Assembly (NCBI GenBank): GCA_949751835.1
Contig: CATKHK010000036.1
Location: 62,001 to 126,000, forward strand
Length of the DNA: 64,000 bases
Source: Blepharisma japonicum
Taxonomy: Eukaryota; Ciliophora; Heterotrichea; Heterotrichida; Blepharismidae
Direction of reading: 5' to 3'
In this document: positions 34,168 through 44,233 of the stretch, piece by piece
Numbering within the stretch: position 1 is the stretch's first letter
How the letters are laid out: each line of letters starts with the position of its first letter
The notes under the pieces: model-generated
What the model saw: only the letters and a program-made list of their open reading frames with translations
What the model was told of the DNA's origin: nothing
The model's database searches: none
Made by a program: the position numbers and the translations under genes

Positions 34168-34716
34168 TTAGATGGGAGTGTTCTTTTTGGCTGCTAATTC
34201 TACAGCAATTAGCGTAAATAAAGATTTTATGTTTTTCAGTGTTTTAGCACTAACTTCAATATATGTAGCCCCTAATTCTACTGCTTTAGCAGCCGCTTCT
34301 TCTAAAGTGACACATCTTTCTTCAACTTTATCAGCTTTATTTCCCACCAATATGATGATTCCTTTAGCTCCGCTATGTCTTATTTTATCTTTAATTCATC
34401 CATCAATGCTACCAAGTGTTTGTCTATCGGTTAAATCAAAAACAATAATTATTGCTGAAGAGTTTCAAATATAATATCAGCCTATATTCGAAATTTTTTC
34501 TAGCCCTGATGAATCACAAAGCTCTATTTGCAAAGTTTTATCATCAAAATAAATCGCTAACTTATAAAAATCTTTTCTCTCGGGTTTATAACTATTATCG
34601 ACAGTTCAATAAAAAAATTGTTTTATTATAGAAGTCTTTCCCACATTTTGATCGCCTATAAATGTAATCATGTGTTCTTGTGCCCAATACTTAGGGTTTT
34701 GCATTTTTGTTGCCAT
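34168..34716 (-). CDS. Rab-like small GTPase, unusual switch II
   Basis: 182 aa in one frame when four TGA codons are Trp (FYWTVD, IGWYYIWNSS, DGWIKD). P-loop GDQNVGKTS (21-29), switch II DSSGLE (68-73) in place of DTAGQE, NKAD (126-129) and SAK (156-158). Leu72 replaces the catalytic Gln (Ras Q61 position), the change that locks Ras/Rab proteins in the GTP state. The C-terminus (AAKKNTPI) has no Cys for prenylation. Thus a Rab-fold protein, probably slow at GTP hydrolysis and not membrane-anchored by geranylgeranyl. The frame is clean, so it does not look like a pseudogene. Confidence 0.85.
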
Positions 34717-35071
34717 TATATAATCGAACAAATTTCAACTAATTATGCTTATACATATGATTCTTTTAATACTGCTATAGATTCTGTAATAAATTCCTTA
34801 AGCTAACTATAAAATAAGAAATTTACCGAATAAAGCTACTTTTAAAACAATTAATTTAAAAAATAATTGATTTTACATTTAGAAAGTTTCCATTAGAATT
34901 ATTCCTATATGAAATATAAGTAAATCACATATGATTCAATTTATTAGATTATGCAGAAATAATCGTTGTTTTGATTTTGAGCTTAAGAGAAATCTTAACA
35001 TTAGTTACAAGTATTTTGAAAATACGAAAAATGTTTTGGTAACCTTACTTCAATAGATAATCATAATAACG
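34717..35071. other. Shared divergent promoter region
   Basis: 355 bp between the starts of the GTPase (minus) and the kinase (plus). AT-rich; no specific site recognised. Confidence 0.35.
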
Positions 35072-36181
35072 ATGTCGCTTTTTCCTGAAGAGCTAACAAA
35101 CGCTTTTGAAGTTAAGGATCATCTCAATTTTGGAGGTTATGGGACTATCTATAGAGTCATAAAGAGAAGTAATTTTTATTCAGGCAGTGGAAAAATGTAT
35201 GCGATGAAGGCTGTAGTCAGATCTAGTACAGGATCAAGCTGGAAAGATATTGAAACTGAGATACAAGTACTTTCATGAAAAAATCCATATAAGCTTCGTT
35301 TAGACAACTTTTTTGTGAGTGGCAATACTTTCTTTATGGTAATAGATTATTGTGAAAATGGCGACCTTCTTAAAGCAATAGCTGATAAAATTGAAGATCA
35401 TGAAATATTTGAAGAAGACGAAATCTGAAAATATTTTATCCAGATCTGCTTTGGGCTCGAATCTTTGCACTACAACGGATTTATTCATAGAGATCTTCAT
35501 CCACAAAATATCCTTTTAGACGAAAACAAAGACATCAAAATAGCTGATTTTGGCATTTCTCGCTGTTTACCGACCAAAACAATTCAAGGAGTTTTTGCTT
35601 ACCAGTCTCCTAGGACTCATAGTGGAGATTCCCAAGCTAAAGAAAGCGATATTTGGGACGTCGGCTGTATTTTATATTATCTCTGCAACCTTGAGCATCC
35701 TTTTGGCGATAATGTGAATAAAATAAAATATGAACCTCATAGGCCAATAAGAAGTGAATACTCAAATGAGCTGAGGTATTTTGTTGATTGGTGCTTAAAA
35801 AAGCAGAGAATAGAAAGGCCAGTAGTTCATGATATCTTAACTCATGAGTTTGTAGTCAATAAAACTCTTAGCTTAGGCATTATAATTCCACAAACATCCG
35901 TCATGAATGCAGCTGTTTTACAAATTCAACTCAATAAAGAAAGGGAAACAAATATGCAGCTTGAAAAGGAGTCATCTGAATATAGAAAAGAGAGCATTGC
36001 CCAAAAAAATGAAATTGAGTCACTTAAAACAGAAATAGCTCGCCTAAACAGAATAATAAATGAGAAAGGGCTTGAAAATGTAAAAGAACCAATAAACGCA
36101 ATATCAGAAAGTGAGATAAGCTCGCCAAATTCTCAAATAAGCACCGTTATTAATGATTCCAACAAAAATTCGAACTTATAG
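35072..36181 (+). CDS. Ser/Thr protein kinase with C-terminal coiled coil (NEK-like), next to a propeller ORF
   Basis: 369 aa with TGA as Trp (QVLSWKNPYK, DEIWKYF). Kinase motifs are complete: glycine loop NFGGYGTIYRV, YAMKAV, HRDLHPQN, ADFGIS, and SDIWDVGCILYYL. After the kinase (to about 275) comes a charged coil (LEKESSEYRKESIAQ; KTEIARLNRIINEK). The frame ends TAG at 36179, one of very few TAG stops in the window. A frame one base off continues at once (LIDILRNKTAQILSKPNN) into the propeller at 36211, in the way other family genes link coil to propeller. Either two adjacent genes or one kinase-coil-propeller gene with a frame break. Confidence 0.85.
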
Positions 36182-36210
36182 ACATCTTAAGAAATAAAAC
36201 AGCCCAAATC

Positions 36211-37104
36211 TTGAGTAAACCAAACAATGCAGAATTAGAAATTGATTTTAGAATAACTTGTTCAGATTATCAGACCAATTATAGCCTTGATGATCCGGAG
36301 CTAATACAAGCTTACCAAGACTATCTTAATGCTTATCAACAAAAGACATCTCTTTATAATGTATGCTACCAACGTTTATTTATTTATAACACTGAAACTG
36401 AAGCCAAAGAAGTCAAAACCTTGCAGGCAGCAGAACGAATAGACCCTACCACTTGTATAACTCAGCTTCCCAATGGCAGTCTATTCTTTTTTGGTAATTT
36501 TGAACTTTCTGGGATTACTGTGCTAATTGATCTATATGATAGAGTCGAAGTGTTGCCATCAGGAATTCCTTGCAAATTCTCATCTTGTATATATTTCAAC
36601 AATAGTGTCTATTGCTTTGGAGGACAAGATAATAGAAATTATTTGAATTTGTCTGTTAGATTTGATTTGGATCGAAATCAATGAATTCAATTAACTCCAA
36701 TGCCAATTGATGATTTTCTTTGCAATAATATAATATTTAATGGACATATTTTGATTTCTGGATATTTTTGTAGAAAGCTTTGGCGATATTCAATTGATAA
36801 TGACTCTTTTTTGGCAATTCCTTATAAGTTTGCAGCACGCAAAAGGAAGATATTAATAAATGTAGAAAGACTGTATTTGATTGAATGCCCTTATGGATCA
36901 ATCTATGAAAGCGAAATTGGAAGTGACATGAATTGGAGATGAGTAGCAAAATCAATAATCAAATACAGTCCTGCCCAAATGCATGCCTTATATAATAAAG
37001 AAGGAATATACATCTGTTGCTTAAAGATTGAAAATAATAATCTACCCATTGCTGAATACTACAAATTTGATTTGAATAGAAAATTAATTAGCAATATATT
37101 TTAA
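36211..37104 (+). CDS. Kelch-like propeller of the array family, downstream of the kinase
   Basis: 297 aa from an ATG-less codon at 36211, which follows in-frame coil codons from about 36180; no good ATG exists at the front, which argues that it is the rear half of the kinase gene. Continuous with TGA as Trp at 36682 (RNQWIQL) and 36940 (NWRWVAK). Family motifs are present (SKPNNAELEIDFRITC, LPNGSLFFFGN, IYFNNSVYCFGGQDN, LYLIECPYGSIYESE). It is 14 kb from the array, so the propeller has travelled and acquired a kinase in place of the B-box. Likely a targeting or substrate-binding module. Confidence 0.75.
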
Positions 37105-37726
37105 AATAATATTTTGTTTTCAAAATTTCTGAATTCTTTTGATTTTTTATCTGAAAACTAAAAGCCTTTACCAATAGGATTATTTGATAAATATGTTTTA
37201 AATATGAGCCCTTGAATATATCTCAATATGATTATACTAGTTTTCTAGTCTTTTTTTAGTTTCAATACATATTTGTTTCAATTTTCACAATGCAGATCTT
37301 GCAACTGAAATGAACTTTGTAGGTGTAATAACTATAATTAAAATAAGACCCTCGTAAGACTCATTGCCTTTTTGAGCTTTCATACTTTAGAAAATTTATT
37401 TATAAACTTTGCCATTAACAATTTTTATAATTTAAATGTGTAGAATAAATGAAACAAATATAGTTTATTAATTCTTGTGTATAGTACTGAACCATCTTGA
37501 GGTTAATGCTTCTAATTGGTGATATCGTTTTGAGAATTTTTTTATGCTTGATTTGATAATCCACTTGGTAAGCGAGTAGAACCATTAGAAAATGACTATT
37601 TTGGAGAATTAATCTCCCTTCATTGCATAATCAGTTATAAGATTAGCTGGTTTGAATATATCCATAAATTATTATTTTATCACAATTCCCTTAAATTAAG
37701 CTTTATAAACTTTTAAAATGTTTATA
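37105..37726. other. AT-rich spacer
   Basis: 622 bp. No ORF of note. The last 60 bp resemble the region just downstream of the paralogous membrane gene at 24850, showing that its 3' flank was copied too. Confidence 0.45.
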
Positions 37727-38353
37727 TTAGTATCTTAGTAATGGCTGTGCATAATCTGATTTTTCATTGATTTCTTTTCTAACAATAAGAAAATACACTG
37801 TACTCACAAGAGTAATAAACAATGCCACAAACATTAAAACAATCCCAGGTTCTGCCTTAACATCATAATCATGAGAGAGGCCATCTGGTGGCTCAAGAGT
37901 AAAAACCTGACTAATAGTCGTATACACAATAAGTGCAATTATATATAAGGTAGGGTATATATAATGCTCTATATCATGCTTAACAAAATGTGAAAAATCT
38001 CTTCCTAAATACTTAAGTGATAGCCTTAAAAGTCCATAGGCACAAAAGATAAAGGAAATAGAAGTAAATATCAAGTAAAGAATCCCTGAGACTTCTCATG
38101 CACTTAAACAGTGACAAATTTTTTGAGAATTGTCATCTGAGTTGCCACAAAAATAATCCTTGAAGTAAGAAAAAGGTTCTGATTTAAGCACGCTGAACCA
38201 ATCCCCAGAATAATTTACTGAAAGCTTTATAAGTCCAATTTCTAAGCTTTCCATGTAACTAAACTCGTTTACAAAAAAGGTAATTAGAACAATTCCAATG
38301 TAGGCTAAATCTAGACCGATTTTAATCAGAATTTTGTTTTCAGTTCTTGCCAT
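37727..38353 (-). CDS. Four-helix membrane protein, paralogue 3 (near-copy of 24850..25476)
   Basis: 208 aa, the same length as paralogue 1, differing by a scattering of residues. One conserved Trp (SAWEVSG) is TGG in paralogue 1 and TGA here (38093..38095), a clean natural test of the code. Four helices, Cys-bearing first loop (FCGNSDDNSQKICHC) and charged tail are kept. Both copies are near propeller-family DNA, so the same duplication process may have moved them. Function unknown. Confidence 0.8.
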
Positions 38354-39151
38354 TGCTTATAATAAATTGATTAATTACTAAATACTAATCATTTTTGCTT
38401 TTAATTTTAGATGATTTAATCAATTTTTTTGATACCAATGACATTTAAAATTTACTTCAAAATTAATTTTTGATTTATACGGTAAATTTTCAATTTCAAA
38501 TACTAAATATTAAAATTATGCTTATTAGTTAATTTTTTACTTGCTTGTTTTTGGCATCAAAAATGGTTACAAAATTTTAAATTTATATAAAAAATAAGTT
38601 TTGAGAGATAAAATTGATATCTCCACTGCTCTATCCTTATTGATTATTTTAATTCAAACAGTTTTTTAGAGCTCATTGAAAGGACAATCTAAACTTTTCT
38701 AATTAATTGGTAAGTGATAATAATTCATAATAATCAATAAAAAGAAAATCACTAAAACAATCTATTTTAAAAGCACTGTCTTAGAATTCAAAAGTTCACT
38801 GGGCAATTTGTTTGTGATTAGAAATTAAATTGAGATAGAAATACCTCATTAATTTTTAATTTTCATTGAAATTTTGCTTTTAAAATAGCTTTATATCATA
38901 AATTTATTTCTGTTACACTCCTTTTTTAAATTTTATTGAATTGATTCCTACTGATTCTAAGCAGTATTTAATTAGAAAAATGATAAATAATTTGCATTTA
39001 AGATAAATTATTTACGTTTTGAAACGCCTTTCATTCAAATATAAAATTTTCTTTATCAAGTTATAGAGAATTTTAAAAAAATTTTATTCTTCTTTATCCT
39101 ATTAAGGAGTAAACATTTTATAATAATTATTTATTTGTTTCGGCATATAAA
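38354..39151. other. AT-rich spacer between divergent genes
   Basis: 798 bp between the starts of 38353 (minus) and 39152 (plus). No gene, repeat or RNA recognised. Confidence 0.4.
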
Positions 39152-41296
39152 ATGAGTTGTATCAAATGCAATGATTCAAAATTTGTCAAGGATTGTCCAA
39201 CTTGCCAAAAATCCCTCTGCCGAGTTTGCCAATGCAAAGACATATGCATACCATGTGAAGCTTGTGAACCAAAAATCCACATCAGAAGCACCTATGATCT
39301 TATATCACTATGCGAAAAATGCTTCCCCAACAGAATAAAGGATTTTGAAAGCTCAATATGCTTTTTTAACAACTCAGGAAGAAGAGAAGAAGAAGAAGAC
39401 TTAGCCAGCATTCAGTTGAAAGTAAACTCAATTATCAATAAAAATATCTCTGACATATTTCTCTATGATTTTCAAAAAAATATAGGGGAATTAGGCGTAG
39501 AGCCAAATGATGTATATATGGAGGAAAGCTTGATACAAGATATCAAAGATAAGATAGTATCAAAACTTGAACTGATTATTATAACAACTAATACTTTGTC
39601 TCATAGTATTTTAAAAGATCTCTGCGAGCTTATAAGAGATATAAAACTTAATATTGTTTGGTATAAGCCTGGATTAAAAGAAATGTATGCAATAGTTCCA
39701 ACAGCTTCTTGCAAAGCCAACCCAAAAGACTTAGTAAAAATTATAGATGAAATCTCATCTGAGGGCTATCCACTATGCACTCAAAGCAGAATTATAGAGA
39801 AATTTTATGAAAAAAATTTGAGGTTTGACCTCAATAAACTTATCGAATCTACAGTAAGAAAAAACTACATAAAATTGCAAATCTTCGAAGAGGAAAGCGA
39901 AAATTATTTGCTCCTTGCTTCCAAAAATGCATCTGTAATTAATTCTGAAATTATTAAAGAGGTCATAAAATTTTTTGAAAATTTCAAATTGGTTCCATTT
40001 TTATTCAGGATCCAGGAAATGCTGCTAAATATCTATGGAATTGATGCATCATTAAACTTTATAGAGAGATTTGTGCATGATATTCCTGGCTATGAATTAT
40101 GCTCATCAAAATATATGCTGGATCATCAAAATTATGTTAAAACTGCAAATGAGGGAGAATTCAGGACAATTTTTTATGATGACCAAATAAAGCAAGCATC
40201 TTTAGAAAAGTATAAAGCGTTTATGGCGTTTTTGGAAAAATTGATAGGTAAGCGTATGCCAAAAGGAGTTTTAGCTCTTTCACTCTTATATAAGCATCTA
40301 TATATGAAAAATAAGCCAAAACTTTCAATCCAAGAGATCTATGAGTTTTTTGAAATCCAAGAAAGAAGTATTAAAATCAAAAGAAAACAGCTCTTAGAAG
40401 TTGGCCAAAGCGATCAAAGAAAAAATTCTGACAACCATAATATTCATCTATTTAACAAAACTGACTTTGTTACCCCTCAAGAATGCATAAATATGGTCAT
40501 TGGAATTCTGCTCGAGCGCAAGAATGGAATAAAAATTTCTGACTTATTCGATCTTGTAGGATCTTTATTTTCTCCAAGAGTGGTCAGCTTAAACTATCTT
40601 GGCTATTTTGATTTCGAAGATCTGCTGACTTGTATAGATGACGTAGAAATCGCTAATGGCTATGCTATATACAGTCTATATAAGCATCCAGAAGAGTGCC
40701 CATATTGTATGGAAGAATTAAATGAAGAAGATACAAAGCTCGAGTGCTCTCATCAATTTCATAATGCTTGCCTTATAGAAATTGTGAATAAATCAATAAA
40801 AAAGTCTCAATCTGGGATAATTTGTCCTATGTGCAGAACTCCACTTTCAAAAAATATGATAAAGCATATTATAGGCCCAGCCAGAAAAAAGAAAAAAATA
40901 GTAAAAAAAGATGAGAAAAAACACCCTGAAAAGCGAAAATCATCGTCTCATCCGAATTGACTGATACCTGGGATTATGAAGTGTTTTACGAATAATTGCC
41001 AGTATTTTTTTGACCCTGGATATGCTTGCAAGTATACTTGCCCGCTTTGTAAAATTGAATACTGCTTGAAGTGTGCAATAGAGACCAAGAGAGAGTGCGA
41101 ATGCACAATTAATGCTGCAAAAGAAAACCAGGAATTCCTTAATTGGATTGAAATGAACAATGGTAAGGCCTGCCCTAATTGCGGAATAGTGACTTTGAAT
41201 GAAACTAATAAATCTATAGTAAAATGCACATCTTGCCATACGACTTTTTGCTTTCAATGCAGAAAATTGAAAAAGGGCTGTGTTTGCTTAACTTAA
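39152..41296 (+). CDS. RBR-like E3 ubiquitin ligase with N-terminal Cys-rich and winged-helix-like regions
   Basis: 714 aa; TGA at 40958 is Trp (HPNWLIPG), joining what would otherwise look like two genes. Residues 1-60 are a Cys-rich zinc region (MSCIKCND, CPTCQKSLCRVCQC). The middle is helical and holds winged-helix-like stretches, the last (GIKISDLFDLVGSLF..YFDFEDLL) resembling a LOTUS/OST-HTH fold. RING1 at about 516 (CPYCMEEL, CSHQFH, CPMCRTP), a Lys-rich spacer, an IBR-like module (CFTNNCQYFF, CKYTCPLCKIEYCLKC), then a final module CPNCGIV, CTSCHTTFCFQC. In RBR enzymes the last module has a catalytic Cys about five residues before the CxxC pair; here that stretch is NKSIVKC, with Lys/Ser instead. 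The domain order fits RBR; the catalysis is doubtful. Confidence 0.75.
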
Positions 41297-41739
41297 TTTA
41301 TTTATATGTCAATAATAATTTTGTCAGGATTATTTCGCAAACCAAATAAAATTCAAAAATGGCAACGGCTATCTCCTATAGGATATGCATTTAATAAGAT
41401 CTATAAAAATGCACAGTAGCTCAACTTCCACATAGAGGAATTCTAGATGGCTATAAATACTATTGATTTTATTCTAAAAAAATTTAGGAGTGGAAAAAGT
41501 GCATTTTTTGAGGCAGCTAACCAAGTGAAAAAATGCATATAAAAATAAAAACTTTTATAGCAATAATTTATTTCAACATTGTAAATTTGTCCAAGATCTT
41601 GGTTTCGGATTGCTGCATTGATCGCATCTATTGCTAAAGCTTTGGTAATTGGATTGGAGCTGGCACTTAAATTTGGATTAGTAGCTTCTACTGACATTTA
41701 TTATAAATCTCCCTAATTAAAATCCCATTATAAATTTCT
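41297..41739. other. Spacer with a weak minus-strand ORF
   Basis: AT-rich. A minus-strand ORF at 41443..41697 begins plausibly (MSVEATNPNLSASSN, ALAIDAINAAIRNQDLG) but turns into AT-rich hydrophobic translation. It may be a first exon or a relic; not called as a gene. Confidence 0.25.
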
Positions 41740-41901
41740 ATGCATTTGATCAAGAGATTATTTTCAAAATCTAAGTCTGAAAATGCATCTTCTTACCTTG
41801 AATTTGAAGAGAAAACTCTTCAAAGTCCTGAAGAGTTTAAAGTTGCTCATCACCAAATTGCCATAAAAGAAATATTCAAGTATGAGAATGTGGATTTTTA
41901 A
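41740..41901 (+). CDS. Small hypothetical protein
   Basis: 53 aa, starting MHLIKRLFSKSKSENASSY and ending TAA. Charged, with coding-like composition (QSPEEFKVAHHQIAIKEIF), no TGA, no domain recognised. It sits just upstream of the unusual ORF pair at 41929. Could be a short host gene or the front of a decayed one. Confidence 0.35.
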   Translation: MHLIKRLFSKSKSENASSYLEFEEKTLQSPEEFKVAHHQIAIKEIFKYENVDF

Positions 41902-41928
41902 TAATTTTCCCGATTCACGGGTAAAGAA

Positions 41929-42150
41929 ATGATGATATCTGGTAGCATAGTTGCACATAGCTTAGAAAGAATGGATGTACAATACCCTCATGATGATGAG
42001 AGTTTTTATTTAAATTTCGAAAATGCTAATGATAATGATTTTAGAGGTACAGTTGATTTAAGAGGCACAGTATTTCAGGGTCGAGGAGCTATGGAAAGAA
42101 TATTGAATACTGAAGGATATGGTAATTTATCATATATTATTAGAGGTTAG
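41929..42150 (+). CDS. Small ORF of bacterial appearance, first of a pair
   Basis: 73 aa (MMISGSIVAHSLERMDV; FRGTVDLRGTVFQGRG), acidic first half, no domain recognised. Preceded by AAAGAA six bases before the start, and by a small hairpin (CCCGATTCACGGG). Ends TAG, which conserved genes here almost never use. Followed 52 bp on by a second same-strand ORF with the same features. No TGA to test the code. Possible transfer from a bacterial symbiont, or contamination; not provable from this window. Confidence 0.4.
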   Translation: MMISGSIVAHSLERMDVQYPHDDESFYLNFENANDNDFRGTVDLRGTVFQGRGAMERILNTEGYGNLSYIIRG

Positions 42151-42202
42151 TTTTAAAACTAGATAAAATGTAATTAATACATCAATTTAATAAGGAAAGT
42201 AT

Positions 42203-42781
42203 ATGAAAAATAGTAAAGAATTATTTATAGAAACTAGAGATAAGCTTATACATGCTAGGTTAATTTTAGAGAGTTCAATAGAAACTCCTATTATACAATA
42301 TCGATCAGAAGGAAAAGAAAAAGTATACAATTTAAGCAGTTATATAGAAGATTATTATACTTTGTTACAAAACGTTCCAACTTATGTAAGTGATAATTCT
42401 TGTGTATTAAAGCATGTTCCAAATATAAAAGAATTTATTGCTAGGCTTAGCGAAAATTTTAAATCTCCAGAAAATTCTAGCATCATTGATATTGAGCATA
42501 ATGTAGAGGTACAAATGCTCTCTAAAATGTTTTCTGAAGAAAAAGCAAAGGTACCTTTGATAAGGTTTGTTTATTATCAAGCTTTTTCTGAATGGTTAAA
42601 AGATACGTTGTCTAAAATAAATTATCATGATTACGAATATGAGGCAATACCTGATGAAACTCTGCTTTCGCACAATGTTAGAGTATTAGGAGAGGCAATA
42701 TACGGAGCTTTCAATCAAGAAGCACAGCATGAAGAATTACATATCCTTGGAGATGACATAATACAAGAAGACATGATATAG
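42203..42781 (+). CDS. ORF of bacterial appearance, second of a pair
   Basis: 192 aa (MKNSKELFIETRDKLIHARL ...). AAGGA stands seven bases before the ATG, like a Shine-Dalgarno site. Ends TAG. Largely helical by composition, no signal peptide or membrane helix, and its one Trp is TGG. No family recognised. Same strand and close spacing as 41929..42150 suggest a two-gene bacterial operon fragment. Neighbours on both sides are clearly ciliate genes (RBR-like with TGA-Trp on the left, AC40 on the right). Confidence 0.5.
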   Translation: MKNSKELFIETRDKLIHARLILESSIETPIIQYRSEGKEKVYNLSSYIEDYYTLLQNVPTYVSDNSCVLKHVPNIKEFIARLSENFKSPENSSIIDIEHNVEVQMLSKMFSEEKAKVPLIRFVYYQAFSEWLKDTLSKINYHDYEYEAIPDETLLSHNVRVLGEAIYGAFNQEAQHEELHILGDDIIQEDMI

Positions 42782-43027
42782 GCAGTTTTTTAAGTAATTT
42801 ATTAAATCCACAAATTATAAAACTTAACTTCCATATAAAGCAGCCCATAACTTAATTGAATAGATTCATATTTTACAATTAATGACATAATATTATTGTG
42901 ATTAAAGCTATTTAATATAATTTAATAAATAAATTCAGTCTTCCTTTAATATGCTATAGTCTATTTTCTCTTATATTGTAAGCTCTTACAATAATATCTA
43001 CTTATTCAACTAAATCTAAACATTATT

Positions 43028-43984
43028 TTAACTTTTAGGTGTTCTTTTATAAATATTGATCTTATCGAGCCAAAAAGTTGCTTTGTCTCTAAGCTCTTTA
43101 ATAGCTTCTCGAAAAATATCTCTTGGTGAAAGAGCTCCAGTAGTCTCAATTGTAAAGATAAAATGATCTTTTACTTTTGCTAAACTGACCATAGAGTCAT
43201 CTTCTCTGATGCATTCTCTGCAGGATGTGCAATTTCTAGGGTTTTTTACGATAGCCTTTCCTTTCTTGACATCAAAAACACCCATAGGACATTTGTTTTT
43301 AAGATTTATAGCGCTTTCACCTGTAATTTCTTTTTTCAATGTTATTTTAGGTGCAAGTCTGTATGAAGCTGTACAGACAGGCGACCATTTTGTGTGGGTT
43401 GAGCCTACGCCTTTTTCGCAAAATAATTCTGCCTCAATTTCTTGACCTGGACCTAATTTTGCTATGATAATATCATCATGAACAGGTTTGAAATGTCCAA
43501 ATCTTTCTTGCTGATTTGGAAAAGGCTGCCATTGGAGATCTCCTGACATCACTTTGTCTCCTACAATGCTTCCATCTTCTAGTCTTCTGCATATAGCATG
43601 CAATTTAAAGCAAATGCAATTTTCTGAGGAGTGTTCTTCATTAGGGTGCTTAAACTTAAATAGTCGTGGATCAGCATCAATTGGAATTAGTCCTATTCGA
43701 TGAGCCAAAACTTCATCTGGGATCACTGATGTATTTTGCCATAAATTTATGTCCTCGATCGCCATTGTTGGGACTTCAGAGAGCATGATTCTTCTTAAGG
43801 CATTGGCAATAGGAGCTTCAATGCCTACAAGATCAATGATTAAATGCTCTTCATTTTCTTCGATTATTGTCATCTCGATGTTGCTTAAGATTTCCTCTAA
43901 TGTTTTGCCTCCAGATAAAGGATGCTCTACTGTGTGGACGTTTTCTAGTGTGTTTTGGGTCAAATAGGCTGTATTTGCGTCCAT
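43028..43984 (-). CDS. POLR1C: RNA polymerase I/III subunit AC40 (RPAC1), with four-Cys motif
   Basis: 318 aa from MDANTAYL; the frame is open 21 codons further up, but that part is AT-rich. It has the alpha-type dimerisation core (IDLVGIEAPIANALRRIMLS, AIEDINLWQNTSVIPDEVLAHRIGLIP), the insert domain, and the closing ETTGALSPRDIFREAIKEL. The subunit pairs with AC19 to nucleate assembly of Pol I and Pol III. A full set of four Cys (KCPMGVF, then NCTSCRECIRE) is kept in the insert domain, as in archaeal RpoD and some protist homologues that bind a 4Fe-4S cluster; animal and yeast proteins have lost it. Length is typical. Confidence 0.93.
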   Translation of the reverse strand: MDANTAYLTQNTLENVHTVEHPLSGGKTLEEILSNIEMTIIEENEEHLIIDLVGIEAPIANALRRIMLSEVPTMAIEDINLWQNTSVIPDEVLAHRIGLIPIDADPRLFKFKHPNEEHSSENCICFKLHAICRRLEDGSIVGDKVMSGDLQWQPFPNQQERFGHFKPVHDDIIIAKLGPGQEIEAELFCEKGVGSTHTKWSPVCTASYRLAPKITLKKEITGESAINLKNKCPMGVFDVKKGKAIVKNPRNCTSCRECIREDDSMVSLAKVKDHFIFTIETTGALSPRDIFREAIKELRDKATFWLDKINIYKRTPKS

Positions 43985-44233
43985 TATTAAAACTTCATTT
44001 AATAGGAAAATTAAGCTTTGTGTGCTAATTTTAGCAATAACTAACATATATAAAGCTTATAAATACAAAATTGATTATTATTCTGTCCAAATAAGAAAAT
44101 TATAAAAAATCTTAAAAATTTTCTTAAAATTTAATGAAATGCACTATTAATAACTAAAACCTCGAAATTATAATAAATTGCCACTTAAGAATTGATCTTT
44201 TCTCTTATCCCTTAATTTTCATGCATAATAAAT

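Noticed and set aside
40940-41257. Two overlapping minus-strand ORFs of about 100 aa
   Set aside because: Antisense shadows of the IBR-like zinc region of the RBR-type gene, whose frame is continuous through TGA.
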